DNA of 64,000 bases from an uncultured Verrucomicrobiota bacterium (GCA_903898675.1 CAIUGM010000002.1:83478-147477), one strand, 5' to 3'. Numbered from the stretch's first letter, positions 1 to 9,151 are shown. Translations and numbers: made by a program. Notes: generated from the letters alone by a model not told the origin.

Positions 1-245
1 CGAGTGACGTGCCGACGCTGCTCACCGGCGACTTCAACGTCAGCAAGCACCAGTCGCTCATCCAGCAGTTTGCCGACGCCGGTTACCAGACCGTCCAGTC
101 GACGGAGGGCACGTGGCGGCGCCGGCCGTACGTGCTCGACCATATTTTCTACAACCAGTGGCTGCGGCCGGACGGCTACGAGGTGAAGCCCACGCCCGCG
201 TCGGATCACCACACGCTGGCCGCGGAGTTCGAGTTCACGAGGTAG
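1..245 (+). CDS. Endonuclease/exonuclease/phosphatase family protein, C-terminal end
   Basis: Only the last 80 or so codons are inside the window; the frame is open to base 1 and ends at TAG 243-245. The visible part carries GDFN, the Asn-bearing catalytic motif of the DNase I / Mg-dependent phosphatase fold, then LDHIF and the closing ASDHHTLAAEF motif, whose SDH holds the catalytic Asp and His of this fold. These three motifs in this order and spacing are diagnostic of the superfamily. The substrate (nucleic acid, sphingomyelin or inositol phosphate) cannot be told from the tail. Family confidence is high, specific function unknown. Confidence 0.85.
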   Translation, partial: SDVPTLLTGDFNVSKHQSLIQQFADAGYQTVQSTEGTWRRRPYVLDHIFYNQWLRPDGYEVKPTPASDHHTLAAEFEFTR

Positions 246-290
246 GGTGAAAAAATGTCGGGCGGCCGCTGGTCGGCCCGCCCTGCCGCC

Positions 291-572
<282 letters not shown>

Positions 573-585
573 GCAGAACTTATAA

Positions 586-667
586 ACCACAGAACACACA
601 GAATACACGGAAAACTTCCACCCGGGCAATTTCCTGCCTTTTCTGTGTATTCCGTGTGTTCTGTGGT
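586..667. repeat. Three-unit inverted repeat, class A (copy 1)
   Basis: Arms 586-614 and 639-667 match as inverted repeats at 27 of 29 positions, and both differences are C/T transitions that keep G-U pairing possible. Each arm holds three 9-bp units of the form NNCACRGAA. The copy lies between comEC and the small downstream gene and ends 13 nt before that gene's ATG. Confidence 0.9.
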
Positions 668-674
668 GATTACC

Positions 675-2331
675 TCACCCGAATTTAACGCCGAGGATCA
701 GGATCAGCGCGAGGAGCACGGCGGGCGGCCAGTAACCGCCGTAGCGGCGCGACCAGCGGCCGGCGACGCCGGCGAGCATGAGGGCGGTCATGGCGACAAT
801 GGCAGCCGGCGCCATCCAGGCGTGCCGGAAGTGCGCCGGGAAAAACATCGCGGGCACGGCGGTGCCATGTTGCACGAGCCAGTCCATGAGCTTGATGAGC
901 AAAGCCGCGGCCAGATTGAAGGGAACACTCAGCAAGGAGAGCCCGCCGAGTCCGCACAGCAGGGAGAGGAATCCGCCGTAGATCGCGACCGTGGAGAGCG
1001 GAATGATGATGAGGTTTGCAAGGAGTGAGCTCGGGGAAAAGAGCTGGAAGTAACCGATGCCGGAGGCCGCGCTGGCGAGGAAGGCGACCCAGCTACCGGC
1101 CCCGCCGGCGAGCAACCAGTGACCGGCCTGATCCAGCCGGTGATGATACCACCGCCAGTCAGTTTTGGGCAGGAGGGCGAACGGCCGCCAGGCGGCGCGC
1201 CACTTTTCCGTCAGCGGCACGCCCATGACGACGAGGGCAATCACGACGGAATACGACATCTGAAAACCCGTGCTGAACAGTTGCCGCGGATCCAGCAGCA
1301 GGGTGGCAAGTGCCGACGCCACGAGGGCGGCCAGACGGTTGCCCGGTAACCGGAAGGCCTGCCTGCCCAGCAAAAAGGCGATCATGAGCAGGGAGCGCAC
1401 CGCGGGCGAACTTCCGCCGGTTATCTGCACATAAAGCCAGAGGATCAACAGCGTGAGGATCGTGGCCGGACTGCGTGGCAGGCGCACCACCCGGAACAGG
1501 AGGTGCAGCGCCGCGGCAATCACGCCGACATGCAGGCCGCTGATGGAGAAGATGTGAAACGTGCCGCTGCGCATGAACGCGTTCTGCTGGTCGGTGGACA
1601 GGACGGCTTTGGCGCCCAGCACCATGCCGACGTACAGCGAGTCTTCCGCCGGGTGATCCTGCAGGCCGAGGTGCAGGATTTTTTCGAGCCGGGCTTCCGC
1701 GCGCGTGCAAAATTGTTGAAACCAGCCGGGTGACTCTTCCTCGCGGAGGATCTGGCCCCGCGCAAATTTCCGCCGGACGCCGAGGTTGTCCAGATAGTCG
1801 TTGAACCCCGCCGCCGGCCCGCCGGGCGGCAATGGCTCGACGACCCCGCGCATGAGGTAGCGCCCCCGACCGTTGCGGCGGCACGCTGACTTTTCGGATC
1901 GCGGAAAAATAGACCAGGCACCCGGCCAGTTCCGGGTCGTTCTCGCCCGAGGCGAGGATTTCGCCGAGCCCGGTGAAAGTGCGGGCCTGGGGCGAAGTCG
2001 GGAAAACCTGTCGCACCCGGAGGGTCACGGTGATTTCACGTGGCGGCCGGTTTACCAGGTCATGCAGGTGCGGTTCGCGCACATGGAGCATGACAAAACC
2101 GGCCAGGGTCGCCGCGACGATCATACCCAGCGCCCAAGTCACCGCTGCGAACCAGCCGGGGCGGCCGCCGGACCAAGTGGCCGCGAGGCTGGCGACGGTC
2201 GCGATCCTCGCCAGGGGGATCAGGCCAAGACCGTCCGGTGGCGGCCAGAATCTGGCGGCCGTGAGGCCGGCCATCAGCGGCAGCAGCAACCACAGGAGCG
2301 GGGCGCGAAGGTGGGTGGCGGGCGAGGGCAT
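675..2331 (-). pseudogene. comEC: ComEC/Rec2-type DNA uptake channel, frameshifted
   Basis: The product resembles ComEC, the inner-membrane channel for single-stranded DNA in natural transformation. The N-terminal part (from ATG at 2331) has hydrophobic segments and a DUF4131-like soluble region ending LVYFSAIRKVSV. The C-terminal part (reading in another frame from about 1860 to 675) has the Competence domain with the FSISGLHVGVIAAAL motif and about eight membrane segments. The two frames join if one base is removed from the C5 run at 1863-1867, which gives continuous SGRYLMRG. The C-terminal metallo-beta-lactamase domain of long ComEC proteins is absent. Either a real inactivating frameshift or a one-base sequence error in a homopolymer. 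Divergent from rarA. Confidence 0.8.
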
Positions 2332-2442
2332 GGGTGGGAGCGCGCCCTGGCCCAAGCGATCTGCTGCCGGGCAAACGAACAGCTTTCCGCGCCGCCTTCA
2401 AACTTGTTTCTCCCGCCGGCCGGTTGCAATGTGACGCGCTTC

Positions 2443-3798
2443 ATGGCCCGCCCCGCAGACGATCAAACTTCTTTCTTTGGTGACGAGGCTCCGCCCGCCG
2501 CGGAGGTCCCGTCCGGCCAGGTGCCGGCGAACCGTCCCCTGGCGGCCAGGATGCGGCCGCGCCGGCTCGGTGAAATCGCCGGCCAGCGCCACATCCTTAA
2601 GGAGGGCAACCTGCTGCCACGGCTGATTGCCAGCAACCGTTTCGGCAGCCTGCTGTTCTACGGCCCGCCCGGCTGCGGTAAGACGAGCCTCGCGGAGGTG
2701 ATCGCGCGGGAGACCAAGAGCCGGTTTGTCCGCGTGAATGCGGTGATGTCGAACGTCGCCGAGTTGCGGGAGATCCTCGCGAGCGCCCGGCGCCAGCCCG
2801 TGGCTGGCACCATCCTGTTCATCGACGAGCTGCACCGGTTCAACAAATCGCAGCAGGACCTGCTGCTGCCGGACGTCGAGGAAGGCACCGTGCGCCTGAT
2901 CGGCGCCACCACGCACAATCCCGGGTTTTACGTGAACCCGCCGCTGCTGAGCCGCAGCCACCTTTTCCGGCTGGAACCGCTCGCGACGGATGAAGTGGCC
3001 GGCGTGCTCCGGCAGGCGTTGACCGACGAAGAGCGCGGGCTGGGCACGCGCGGCCACACCGCGGAGGACAAGGTGCTGACCGCGCTGGCCGTTTTGTGCG
3101 ACGGCGACCTGCGCCGGGCGCTCAATGCGCTCGAGGTCATCGCGCTCAGCCTGCCGGAGCGGGCGGCCATCACGGAGCAGGAGCTGGAGCTTTTCGCCCG
3201 CGAGCGGCGCATCCGGTATGATTCCGACGAGGACGAGCACTACGACACGATTTCGGCCTTCATCAAGAGTTGCCGCGGCAGCGATCCGGATGCGGCGATG
3301 TACTGGCTGGCCAAGATGCTGGCGGGCGGCGAGGACCCGCGCTTCATCGCGCGGCGCCTGGTGATCCTGGCGAGCGAGGATGTCGGCCTGGCCGACCCGC
3401 AGGCGCTGCCGCTGACCGTGGCGGCGCACCATGCGTGCGACTTCATCGGCCTGCCCGAGGCCGAGCTGACGCTCGGGCACGCGACCCTCTACATTGCGAC
3501 CGCGCCGAAGAGCAATTCGGCGACCCTGGCGCTGGCGGAGGCCCACCGGGTGTTGAAGGAGCAGCCGGTCCAGCCGGTTCCGCTGCCGTTGCGCGACAAG
3601 AGCGGGGCGGCCAGCAAACAGGCCGGTCATGGCAAAGGCTACCTGTATGCCCATGATTTTCCGGAGAATATCTCCGGCCAGGCTTATCTGGAGAAACCGC
3701 TGACCCTCTACACGCCGAAGACGGCCGGCTGGGAAGCGAAGATCGCCGACCGGCTGGCCCGCTGGCAGGCCCTGCGGGCCAAGGAGCCGAAACTGTAG
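2443..3798 (+). CDS. rarA: Replication-associated recombination protein A (RarA/MgsA)
   Basis: A 451-residue AAA+ ATPase of the clamp-loader-like RarA/MgsA/WRNIP1 family, acting at stalled replication forks. Walker A is GPPGCGKTS, Walker B ILFIDELHRFN, sensor 1 IGATTHNP, and LLSR follows; the C-terminal half has the tetramerisation region with YDSDEDEHYDTISAFIKS and ILASEDVGLADP, typical of the family. The start at 2443 is chosen because homology begins soon after (RPLAARMRPRRLGEIAGQ); upstream in-frame sequence overlaps comEC antisense. The TAG stop lies inside the left arm of a perfect 25-bp inverted repeat, which may act as its 3-prime hairpin. Confidence 0.95.
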   Translation: MARPADDQTSFFGDEAPPAAEVPSGQVPANRPLAARMRPRRLGEIAGQRHILKEGNLLPRLIASNRFGSLLFYGPPGCGKTSLAEVIARETKSRFVRVNAVMSNVAELREILASARRQPVAGTILFIDELHRFNKSQQDLLLPDVEEGTVRLIGATTHNPGFYVNPPLLSRSHLFRLEPLATDEVAGVLRQALTDEERGLGTRGHTAEDKVLTALAVLCDGDLRRALNALEVIALSLPERAAITEQELELFARERRIRYDSDEDEHYDTISAFIKSCRGSDPDAAMYWLAKMLAGGEDPRFIARRLVILASEDVGLADPQALPLTVAAHHACDFIGLPEAELTLGHATLYIATAPKSNSATLALAEAHRVLKEQPVQPVPLPLRDKSGAASKQAGHGKGYLYAHDFPENISGQAYLEKPLTLYTPKTAGWEAKIADRLARWQALRAKEPKL

Positions 3799-3870
3799 CC
3801 GGGGTCGTTGACCCCGGTCCGTGATTGTACCCCTGAACCCGGCCTCCGGGGTCAACGACCCCGGCTACAG
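3793..3870. repeat. Perfect 25-bp inverted repeat with internal hairpins
   Basis: Arms 3793-3817 and 3846-3870 are exact reverse complements over 25 bp. Each arm is itself a hairpin with an 8-bp stem CCGGGGTC/GACCCCGG and a 3-nt loop, so the element can fold as two small hairpins or one long stem, like paired REP elements. It overlaps the rarA stop codon and lies between convergent rarA and the FAH gene. A shorter relative is at 8128-8164. Confidence 0.85.
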
Positions 3871-3900
3871 CTGAGCCAACCGCAGGGCGGACGACAAGGG

Positions 3901-4725
3901 TCACGCCCCGTTGACCGCAGCCGGCAGCGCCTCGAGCTGCACCGGGTTGGCCAAGACCCCGAGGCCCTCGATGGCGATTTCCACCCGGTCGCCCGGTTGA
4001 AGAAAAACCGGCGGCTTGGCGGCAAACCCCACGCCTTGCGGCGTGCCGGTGAGGATCACCGTGCCCGGCAGCAGCCGCTTGCTGGCGCTGAGGAATTCGA
4101 TGAGGGCCGGCACGTCAAAGATCAGGCTGGCCGTGCTGGAAGACTGGCGGACCTCGCCGTTGACGCGGGTGGTGAGCTGCAGCCGGCCCGGGTCGGGGAT
4201 CTCATCGGCCGTCACCAGCACGGGCCCGAGCGGGCAGAACGTGTCGAAACTTTTTCCCTGGCAAAACTGGCCGCCGCCCAGCTTGAACTGCCAGTCGCGG
4301 GCGGTCACATCGTTGGCGATGGTGTAGCCCAGCACGTAGTCGAGGGCCCGGGCGCGCGGGACGTTCTTGCAGGAACGGCCGATGACCACGGCGAGTTCGC
4401 CCTCGTAATCCACCTCGTGGCTGGCGAGCGCCTGGGGAATCTCAATCGGGTCGTCGGGATTCTGCACGGTGTTGGTGCCCTTCATGAACAGCATCGGTCG
4501 CTCCGGCGGGGTGCGGTTGAGGTCGGTGGCATGACTCTGGTAGTTCAGGCCCACGCCGAAAATGTTGGAGGGCGCCACCGGGGCCAGCCGCTTGCCCTCC
4601 TTGAAAATGCGACCCGTCAGGCGGAATTTCCCGAAAATATCGCCCTCGATTTCCTGGATGGTCCCGTCGGGTTGCAGCGCGGCATAGGCCGGGACCCCGG
4701 CGAACAGGTGGCGGATGAGTTTCAT
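3901..4725 (-). CDS. Fumarylacetoacetate hydrolase (FAH) family protein
   Basis: A 274-residue protein with the FAH-family C-terminal fold. Visible signatures are VGLNYQSHA, the metal-binding glutamates in the HEVDYEGELAVVIG region, GYTIANDVTARDWQ and TGTPQGVG, in the usual order and spacing. Relatives cleave or hydrate 2-keto acids (for example 2-keto-4-pentenoate hydratase, acylpyruvase), and some are annotated as ureidoglycolate lyase. Given the purine-degradation island 32 kb away and the amidohydrolases nearby, the last is possible but unproven. The start is ATG at 4725, preceded by a pyrimidine-rich leader containing CCTCC rather than a Shine-Dalgarno site. Confidence 0.88.
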   Translation of the reverse strand: MKLIRHLFAGVPAYAALQPDGTIQEIEGDIFGKFRLTGRIFKEGKRLAPVAPSNIFGVGLNYQSHATDLNRTPPERPMLFMKGTNTVQNPDDPIEIPQALASHEVDYEGELAVVIGRSCKNVPRARALDYVLGYTIANDVTARDWQFKLGGGQFCQGKSFDTFCPLGPVLVTADEIPDPGRLQLTTRVNGEVRQSSSTASLIFDVPALIEFLSASKRLLPGTVILTGTPQGVGFAAKPPVFLQPGDRVEIAIEGLGVLANPVQLEALPAAVNGA

Positions 4726-4746
4726 GAGGCGAAGGAGGCGCGGTGA

Positions 4747-4905
4747 CCGCCCGCGGGCAGGGGCGCAGACTTGCTGCGCCCTCTGCGGGCGGCATCACGT
4801 TCGAGGGCGCAGCCCCACGACAAGCTTGGGGCCCTGAGCCAGTCAAACGGGCTAGACTGCGCCCCTACGAATTGATCCGTGTTCATCAATGTAATCCGTG
4901 GTTAA
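4747..4905. repeat. Intergenic hairpins and a solo class C repeat arm
   Basis: The 198-nt gap between two minus-strand genes holds a nested stem-loop: outer CCGCCCGC 4747-4754 with GCGGGCGG 4785-4792, inner GGGCGCAG 4761-4768 with CTGCGCCC 4774-4781. At about 4875-4902 is one arm of the class C repeat (like 11370-11397 and 13007-13034) with no partner arm in reach. No gene is visible here. Confidence 0.65.
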
Positions 4906-4923
4906 AACCGTCTGTATCCGATC

Positions 4924-5925
4924 TCATGGCAGGTACTCGGTTGTCATGACCTGCTCGACCGTAAGCTTGCCCTTGGGCAGGATTCCGAGGTCTTCCAGCT
5001 GGTGCAGCTGGGTGGCGAATCGCCCGGGGCTGATGCGGCCGATCTGGTCCGGGCTGGGATTCTGCCGGCCCGTGACCAGATGCTCCTCGATGATCTTCTG
5101 CCGGGAGAAGGCCATGAACTCGTCGGTGTTGTTGGGGTTCACCTGCTTCATGAGGGTGTGGGCCGGCGTGGGGTCGCCTTCAGTGTAGTCGCGCCAGCCG
5201 CGGATGTAGGCCTTGAGGAAGGCGCGGACCTGGGCCGGATGCTGCGCGGCCCACGGGCGGTTGGCGACGAGCACGGTGTAGGCGTCAAAGCCGGCGTCCC
5301 AGGCGTACAGGAACTTCGGCGGTTTCGCGCCGCCCTTGATGATATGGTACGGCTCGGCGATGTAGAAGCCCTGCTGGATGAAATTCTTGTCGCCGATGAA
5401 ATTGGCGACGGAGAAATTCTGCGGGATGATGGAGAAATCGATGCCGTATTTCTTGCGCAGGTAGGGCAGGAAGGCCCACTCGGGCCGGGCCATGATGGTC
5501 TTGCCGTTGAGGTCCTCGAAGCGGGTGACGGGATTCTCGGCGTGAAGCATCAGGACCGAAGGATCGTTCTGGAACACGGCGCCGATATGGATGAGCGGCA
5601 GGCCCTCGTTGACCGCCAGGAGGGTATTGGTGCTGTCCGACTGGCCGATGTCGGCCTGGCCGGTGGCGAGCTTCTGCATGACGAAGGCGTTGGGCCCGCC
5701 GGGGATCAGGGTCACCTCGAGCCCGGCCTCGCGGAAGAAGCCCTTGGCCTGGGCCTGGTAGAAACCGCCGTGCTCGGGCTCGGCCACCCAGTCGAGCTGG
5801 ACGATGATCTTGAAGGGCGCGTTGTCGGCGGCCGCGCCGGGGGCGGCCGTCTTGCTGCAGCCACCGAAGAGGCCGGCCAGGGCGGCGAGCACAGTGAGGG
5901 GCAGGGCGTGGCGGGTAATTTTCAT
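4924..5925 (-). CDS. ABC transporter substrate-binding lipoprotein, NMT1/THI5-like
   Basis: A 333-residue periplasmic binding protein of the NMT1/THI5/SsuA-like class, whose members bind pyrimidine precursors, riboflavin, taurine or nitrate. It starts at ATG 5925 with a lipoprotein signal ending LAGLFGGC (Cys about residue 23). Family hallmarks are IIVQLDWVAEPEHGGFYQAQ, KGFFREAGLEVTLIPGGP, and the ATGQADIGQSDSTNTLLA loop. No permease or ATPase gene is adjacent, so it is an orphan receptor here. A second member of the family lies at 7100-8092. Substrate not determined; pyrimidine- or purine-like compounds are suggested by the neighbours. Confidence 0.88.
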   Translation of the reverse strand: MKITRHALPLTVLAALAGLFGGCSKTAAPGAAADNAPFKIIVQLDWVAEPEHGGFYQAQAKGFFREAGLEVTLIPGGPNAFVMQKLATGQADIGQSDSTNTLLAVNEGLPLIHIGAVFQNDPSVLMLHAENPVTRFEDLNGKTIMARPEWAFLPYLRKKYGIDFSIIPQNFSVANFIGDKNFIQQGFYIAEPYHIIKGGAKPPKFLYAWDAGFDAYTVLVANRPWAAQHPAQVRAFLKAYIRGWRDYTEGDPTPAHTLMKQVNPNNTDEFMAFSRQKIIEEHLVTGRQNPSPDQIGRISPGRFATQLHQLEDLGILPKGKLTVEQVMTTEYLP

Positions 5926-6060
5926 GCAGAGAATTGCCGGGCAGGCATTTTTCGTGCTAGTAAGCAGACGCTGCGCCAAAAGGTGTGGCGTTGCGGTGAC
6001 CTTGCGCGGGTTGCACTGCAGCCGAGTTGCCTCCCGCGTCGTCTTCCTGCAACCCGATCC

Positions 6061-6942
6061 ATGCATAAAGTCCAAAGTCCGGCGTGGCCTGTCACGCTGA
6101 CCGTTTTCACCCTTCTCTCCCTCCTGGCTCCGGCCCGCCTGTCCGCGCTGGAGCTGCATCCGACGCGCACGTCACCGACCGATCTGGCCCTGCACGGCCG
6201 GCTGGCCGGCGTCCCGGCCGGCGAAACCCGGTTCGTGAGCTGGACCGACCTGCGGGCGCTGCCGACCAGCAAGCTCAAGCTGACCGGTGAATTCCTGCCC
6301 GGGGAGCAGGAGGTCACGATCTTGTTTCTGAGCGACCTCTGGGCGGCACTGCCGCGCGCCGCGGGTGTCGACACCCTGTTTGCGACCTGCAACGACGGCT
6401 ATGCCTCGATTTACCGCGAGGCGTTCATTGCCGCCTGCCGGCCGTTCATGGTGCTCGAAATCAACGGCGCGGGTCCCGACCGCTGGCCGCCGCCCGGGCT
6501 GAAGTACAATCCCGGTCCGTATGTGATCACGGTTTCAAGCAGTGTCGCGCCCGCCGTGGCCGGCCTGCTCGATCCCAGCCACAAGCGGCCGTGGGGTGTG
6601 ACTGAGCTGGAACTCGCCAACTTCGCGGAGCGGGACCAGGGCGCCTTCACCGGCAGGTGGGCGGCGCTCTCGCCCTCGGCCGAGGCGGGTCGGGAAATCT
6701 GGATCAATTCCTGCGCCTGCTGTCATCACGGCCCCGGGGCGATGTTCAGCGGCACGAAATCCGACCGGCCCTTCGGCGTGCTGACGGCCTACGCGGCCGA
6801 GGCCCCGGATTACTTTAAGAAATACGTGCGCAATCCCCAAGCCGTCATGCCCGGCGCCAAGATGGAGGCACATCCGCACTATTCGGATGAGAACCTGAAG
6901 GACCTGATCGCGTTCATCATCGCGGAGCCGAGGCAGCCTTGA
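6061..6942 (+). CDS. Exported cytochrome c with N-terminal SUOX-like domain
   Basis: A 293-residue exported protein. A signal peptide (about residues 1-28, ending LSA) precedes a domain of about 170 residues with features like VSWTDLRALP and LKLTGEF, reminiscent of the sulfite-oxidase-type molybdopterin fold; that similarity is weak. The last 85 residues are a class I cytochrome c: heme motif CACCH in INSCACCHHG, and the likely axial methionine in AVMPGAKM followed by LKDLIAFI. It is divergent from the binding protein at 4924-5925, and a class A inverted repeat follows. The electron partner is unknown. Confidence 0.75.
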   Translation: MHKVQSPAWPVTLTVFTLLSLLAPARLSALELHPTRTSPTDLALHGRLAGVPAGETRFVSWTDLRALPTSKLKLTGEFLPGEQEVTILFLSDLWAALPRAAGVDTLFATCNDGYASIYREAFIAACRPFMVLEINGAGPDRWPPPGLKYNPGPYVITVSSSVAPAVAGLLDPSHKRPWGVTELELANFAERDQGAFTGRWAALSPSAEAGREIWINSCACCHHGPGAMFSGTKSDRPFGVLTAYAAEAPDYFKKYVRNPQAVMPGAKMEAHPHYSDENLKDLIAFIIAEPRQP

Positions 6943-6962
6943 ACGGAGACTGAGACGGAGGA

Positions 6963-7077
6963 GGGCCCACGGAACACACGGAATACACGGAAACTGGAGA
7001 CTGATTGGTCGGGAATATATTAAGGCAAAAATTCTGCGCCTTCCGCCTTCTGTGTATTCCGTGTGTTCCGTGGGCCC
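6963..7077. repeat. Three-unit inverted repeat, class A (copy 2)
   Basis: Arms 6965-6992 and 7048-7075 match inverted at 27 of 28 positions, extended by GGGCCC outside. Three 9-bp CACGGAA units lie in each arm. This copy lies between the convergent stops of the cytochrome and binding-protein genes, so it could terminate both. Confidence 0.9.
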
Positions 7078-7099
7078 AAAGGTTTGATCCTATTCCGAG

Positions 7100-8092
7100 T
7101 TAGGGTCGGGCGCTGATCAGGTCGGGCCCCAGGAAATTTTCCACGGATTCGACGGTGGAGATGAAGCCGATCTCGACGCACGTCGCCTGCACCCGGGCCC
7201 ACTTGGCCGGGTCCATTGGGGCGAGTGGGATGGTGTTGCGCGGCGCGACGAACGGCCGCAGCGCCTCCAGCGAGGCGAGCAGGAAAATACGGTCGCTGGC
7301 CGGGCCGCTGCGGCGGGCAACGGACTCGACAGCCGCATCCGGGTGGGCGAGGGCCTCGATCCAGCCGCGCCGGGTCGCCAGGAGGAAGAGGCGGAGGGTG
7401 TCGCGGTGACGGGCGAGCTGCGCCGGCGTGGTGAAGAGGATTTCCGAATAGGACTCAAAGCCGAGTTCGCGGAACGAAAGGAAACGCGCCCCGTCGCCCA
7501 CGCGCTGGCGGAGCTGGACGAATTCCTCGCTGGCAAAGCCCTGCATGGCGTCGATCTGGCCGTTGGTCAGCAGCGCGAGGTCGTTGCCGACCGTCACCAG
7601 GCGGGAGCCGGATTCGGGCAGGCCGGCCGTCCGGAGCAGCCAATGATAGACCGGATCGGCAAACTTGTGCATGCCGATGGTCTTACCCGCAAAATCCTTC
7701 GCGCCGGTCAGGCCCGTGCGTTGCAGCGACATGATCCCGGCCGGGCTTTCCTGCAGGACGACCCCGAGCGCCTGCAGGTCGGCTCCCGCCGCGCGTTTTT
7801 GCAGGAAGATGTAGCCCTCCATTGAGCCCAGGCTGCAGACGTCCGTGGCGGCCGCGATCGTCTCATGGCTTTTCTGTCCGAAGGCGAACGGATGCAGGGT
7901 CACCTCCAGGCCGGCCTCCCGATAGTAGCCGCGGTCGATGGCCGTGTAGATCCCGGCGAACTCCGTCCCGGGAAACCAGTCCGGGTAGAAGGCCACGGGT
8001 TCGCTGGCGCAGGCGTTGCGGGTAATGGCCAGGCATGCGAGCAGCAATAACACCGGTTCAAAGGAGGCGTGGCGACGTGGTTGAACAGACAT
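7100..8092 (-). CDS. ABC transporter substrate-binding protein, NMT1/THI5-like
   Basis: A 330-residue periplasmic binding protein with a Sec-type signal peptide (about residues 12-29, ending ACA), without a clear lipobox. Family features include YPDWFPGTEFAGIYTAID, DRGYYREAGLEVTLHPF and KTIGMHKFADPVYHW. It is related in fold to the protein at 4924-5925 but divergent, and again no permease or ATPase gene is adjacent. The same-strand pair is interrupted by the divergent cytochrome gene and the repeat at 6963-7077. Substrate unknown; hydroxymethylpyrimidine-like, nitrogenous or sulfonate ligands are all possible for this family. Confidence 0.85.
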   Translation of the reverse strand: MSVQPRRHASFEPVLLLLACLAITRNACASEPVAFYPDWFPGTEFAGIYTAIDRGYYREAGLEVTLHPFAFGQKSHETIAAATDVCSLGSMEGYIFLQKRAAGADLQALGVVLQESPAGIMSLQRTGLTGAKDFAGKTIGMHKFADPVYHWLLRTAGLPESGSRLVTVGNDLALLTNGQIDAMQGFASEEFVQLRQRVGDGARFLSFRELGFESYSEILFTTPAQLARHRDTLRLFLLATRRGWIEALAHPDAAVESVARRSGPASDRIFLLASLEALRPFVAPRNTIPLAPMDPAKWARVQATCVEIGFISTVESVENFLGPDLISARP

Positions 8093-8127
8093 GCGGGAGT
8101 GCTAGGAATGAATGGGTAAAATGTAGA

Positions 8128-8164
8128 GGGGTTGCTGACCCCGTGCCGGCCTCAGCGAGGCCGG
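8128..8164. repeat. Paired small hairpins in the 8093-8315 gap
   Basis: Two adjacent stem-loops: GGGGT 8128-8132 with ACCCC 8138-8142, then CCGGCCTC 8146-8153 with GAGGCCGG 8157-8164 around a 3-nt loop. The flanking TGTAG and the hairpin order resemble the perfect element at 3793-3870. Nothing else is visible in this divergent spacer. Confidence 0.6.
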
Positions 8165-8315
8165 ATACAACAAGACTCAAGCTCAGCCGGTGGTCAGCGC
8201 TAAAGTTTTCGAAGCGGTCTTCACTTTGCTTGGATCCCATGGATATCCGGGCTTGCCGGCTTGGGTTTCAACGCCGCCAGTTGTTGGCTGGCACATCCCG
8301 TGCTCCCAGCGGGGC

Positions 8316-9128
8316 ATGATTCGCATTGAGGAAAAGGACGGCTGGACCCTCGTCGGGCATCAGGACCACGCGCGGCTGGCGGGGCAATTTGCGCGACACT
8401 GGGGCAATGCGGACTTCGTGCCGCCGGAGCCGCGGGCGGATATCCTGGTGGCGGTCGCGCGGCACGACGATGCCTGGGCGGAGCGCGATGCGCTGCCGAT
8501 GCTCACGCGCGAGGGCCGGCCTGGCGCGTTTTCCCACGAGCTGGTTGGCCAATACAACGCCTTCGAGGAAATCGATTTTGCCGATTACCTGGCGGTGCGC
8601 GGGCGCGCGACCGAAGCCGTGGCGAAGGCCAACCCCTACGCGGCCGTGTTGATTTCCATGCACACGGTCAACCTGCTCACGGAGCATGCGGATGTGAGCA
8701 AGATGCCGCCGGCGCACCAGGAAATGCACCGCCAGTTTATCGAGGGCCAGCAGCGCCGCCAGGTGGCCCTGGCGGCCGTCGCGGGCGTGGGCCGGCCGGC
8801 GGATATTGCCCCTGACCGGCTGCAGCGGGCGTTCCAGTTCCTGCAGTTCTGCGATAGTCTTTCCCTGACGACCTGCGTGCGCTACCCGGGGCCGATTCCG
8901 CTGCGGCATACTCATCCGCACCGTGACGGCTCGCTGGTCCCGCTGGTCTGCACGCCGCTCTCCGCCACGCATTACCGGGTGGCGCCTTATCCGTTCGATG
9001 CGGATGAACTGCACCTGAGGGTACCCGCCCGGCGCATCGCCGGGGTCACTTTCAGCGACCAGGCGACCTTTCGCGCGGCTTATGCCGCGGCGCCGGTGGA
9101 AAACCTTGAGGTCGTGATTGTGCGATGA
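8316..9128 (+). CDS. DUF3891 family protein
   Basis: A 270-residue cytosolic protein that fits the DUF3891 family. It starts MIRIEEKDGWTLVGHQDHARLAG, the typical DUF3891 opening, and has VARHDDAW and PYAAVLISMHTVNLL further on. The conserved His and Asp residues (HQDHA, RHDD, SMHT) suggest an HD-like metal centre, an inference from pattern. The start at 8316 is chosen by this homology; the upstream in-frame stretch looks non-coding. No biochemical function is established that I know of. Confidence 0.82.
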   Translation: MIRIEEKDGWTLVGHQDHARLAGQFARHWGNADFVPPEPRADILVAVARHDDAWAERDALPMLTREGRPGAFSHELVGQYNAFEEIDFADYLAVRGRATEAVAKANPYAAVLISMHTVNLLTEHADVSKMPPAHQEMHRQFIEGQQRRQVALAAVAGVGRPADIAPDRLQRAFQFLQFCDSLSLTTCVRYPGPIPLRHTHPHRDGSLVPLVCTPLSATHYRVAPYPFDADELHLRVPARRIAGVTFSDQATFRAAYAAAPVENLEVVIVR

Positions 9129-9151
9129 GCCAGGGCAAGGTGGTCGGATTG

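Noticed and set aside
586..667. Short repeats considered as CRISPR
   Set aside because: The arms are inverted with 8-10 bp internal units and there are no equal-length direct repeats with unique spacers and no cas genes.
5926..6060. Considered a TPP riboswitch upstream of the NMT1/THI5-like binding protein
   Set aside because: The CTGAGA and related TPP core strings are not present in either orientation.
6963..7077. Considered an insertion sequence
   Set aside because: There is no transposase, no terminal target duplication and the inverted arms carry internal periodic units.
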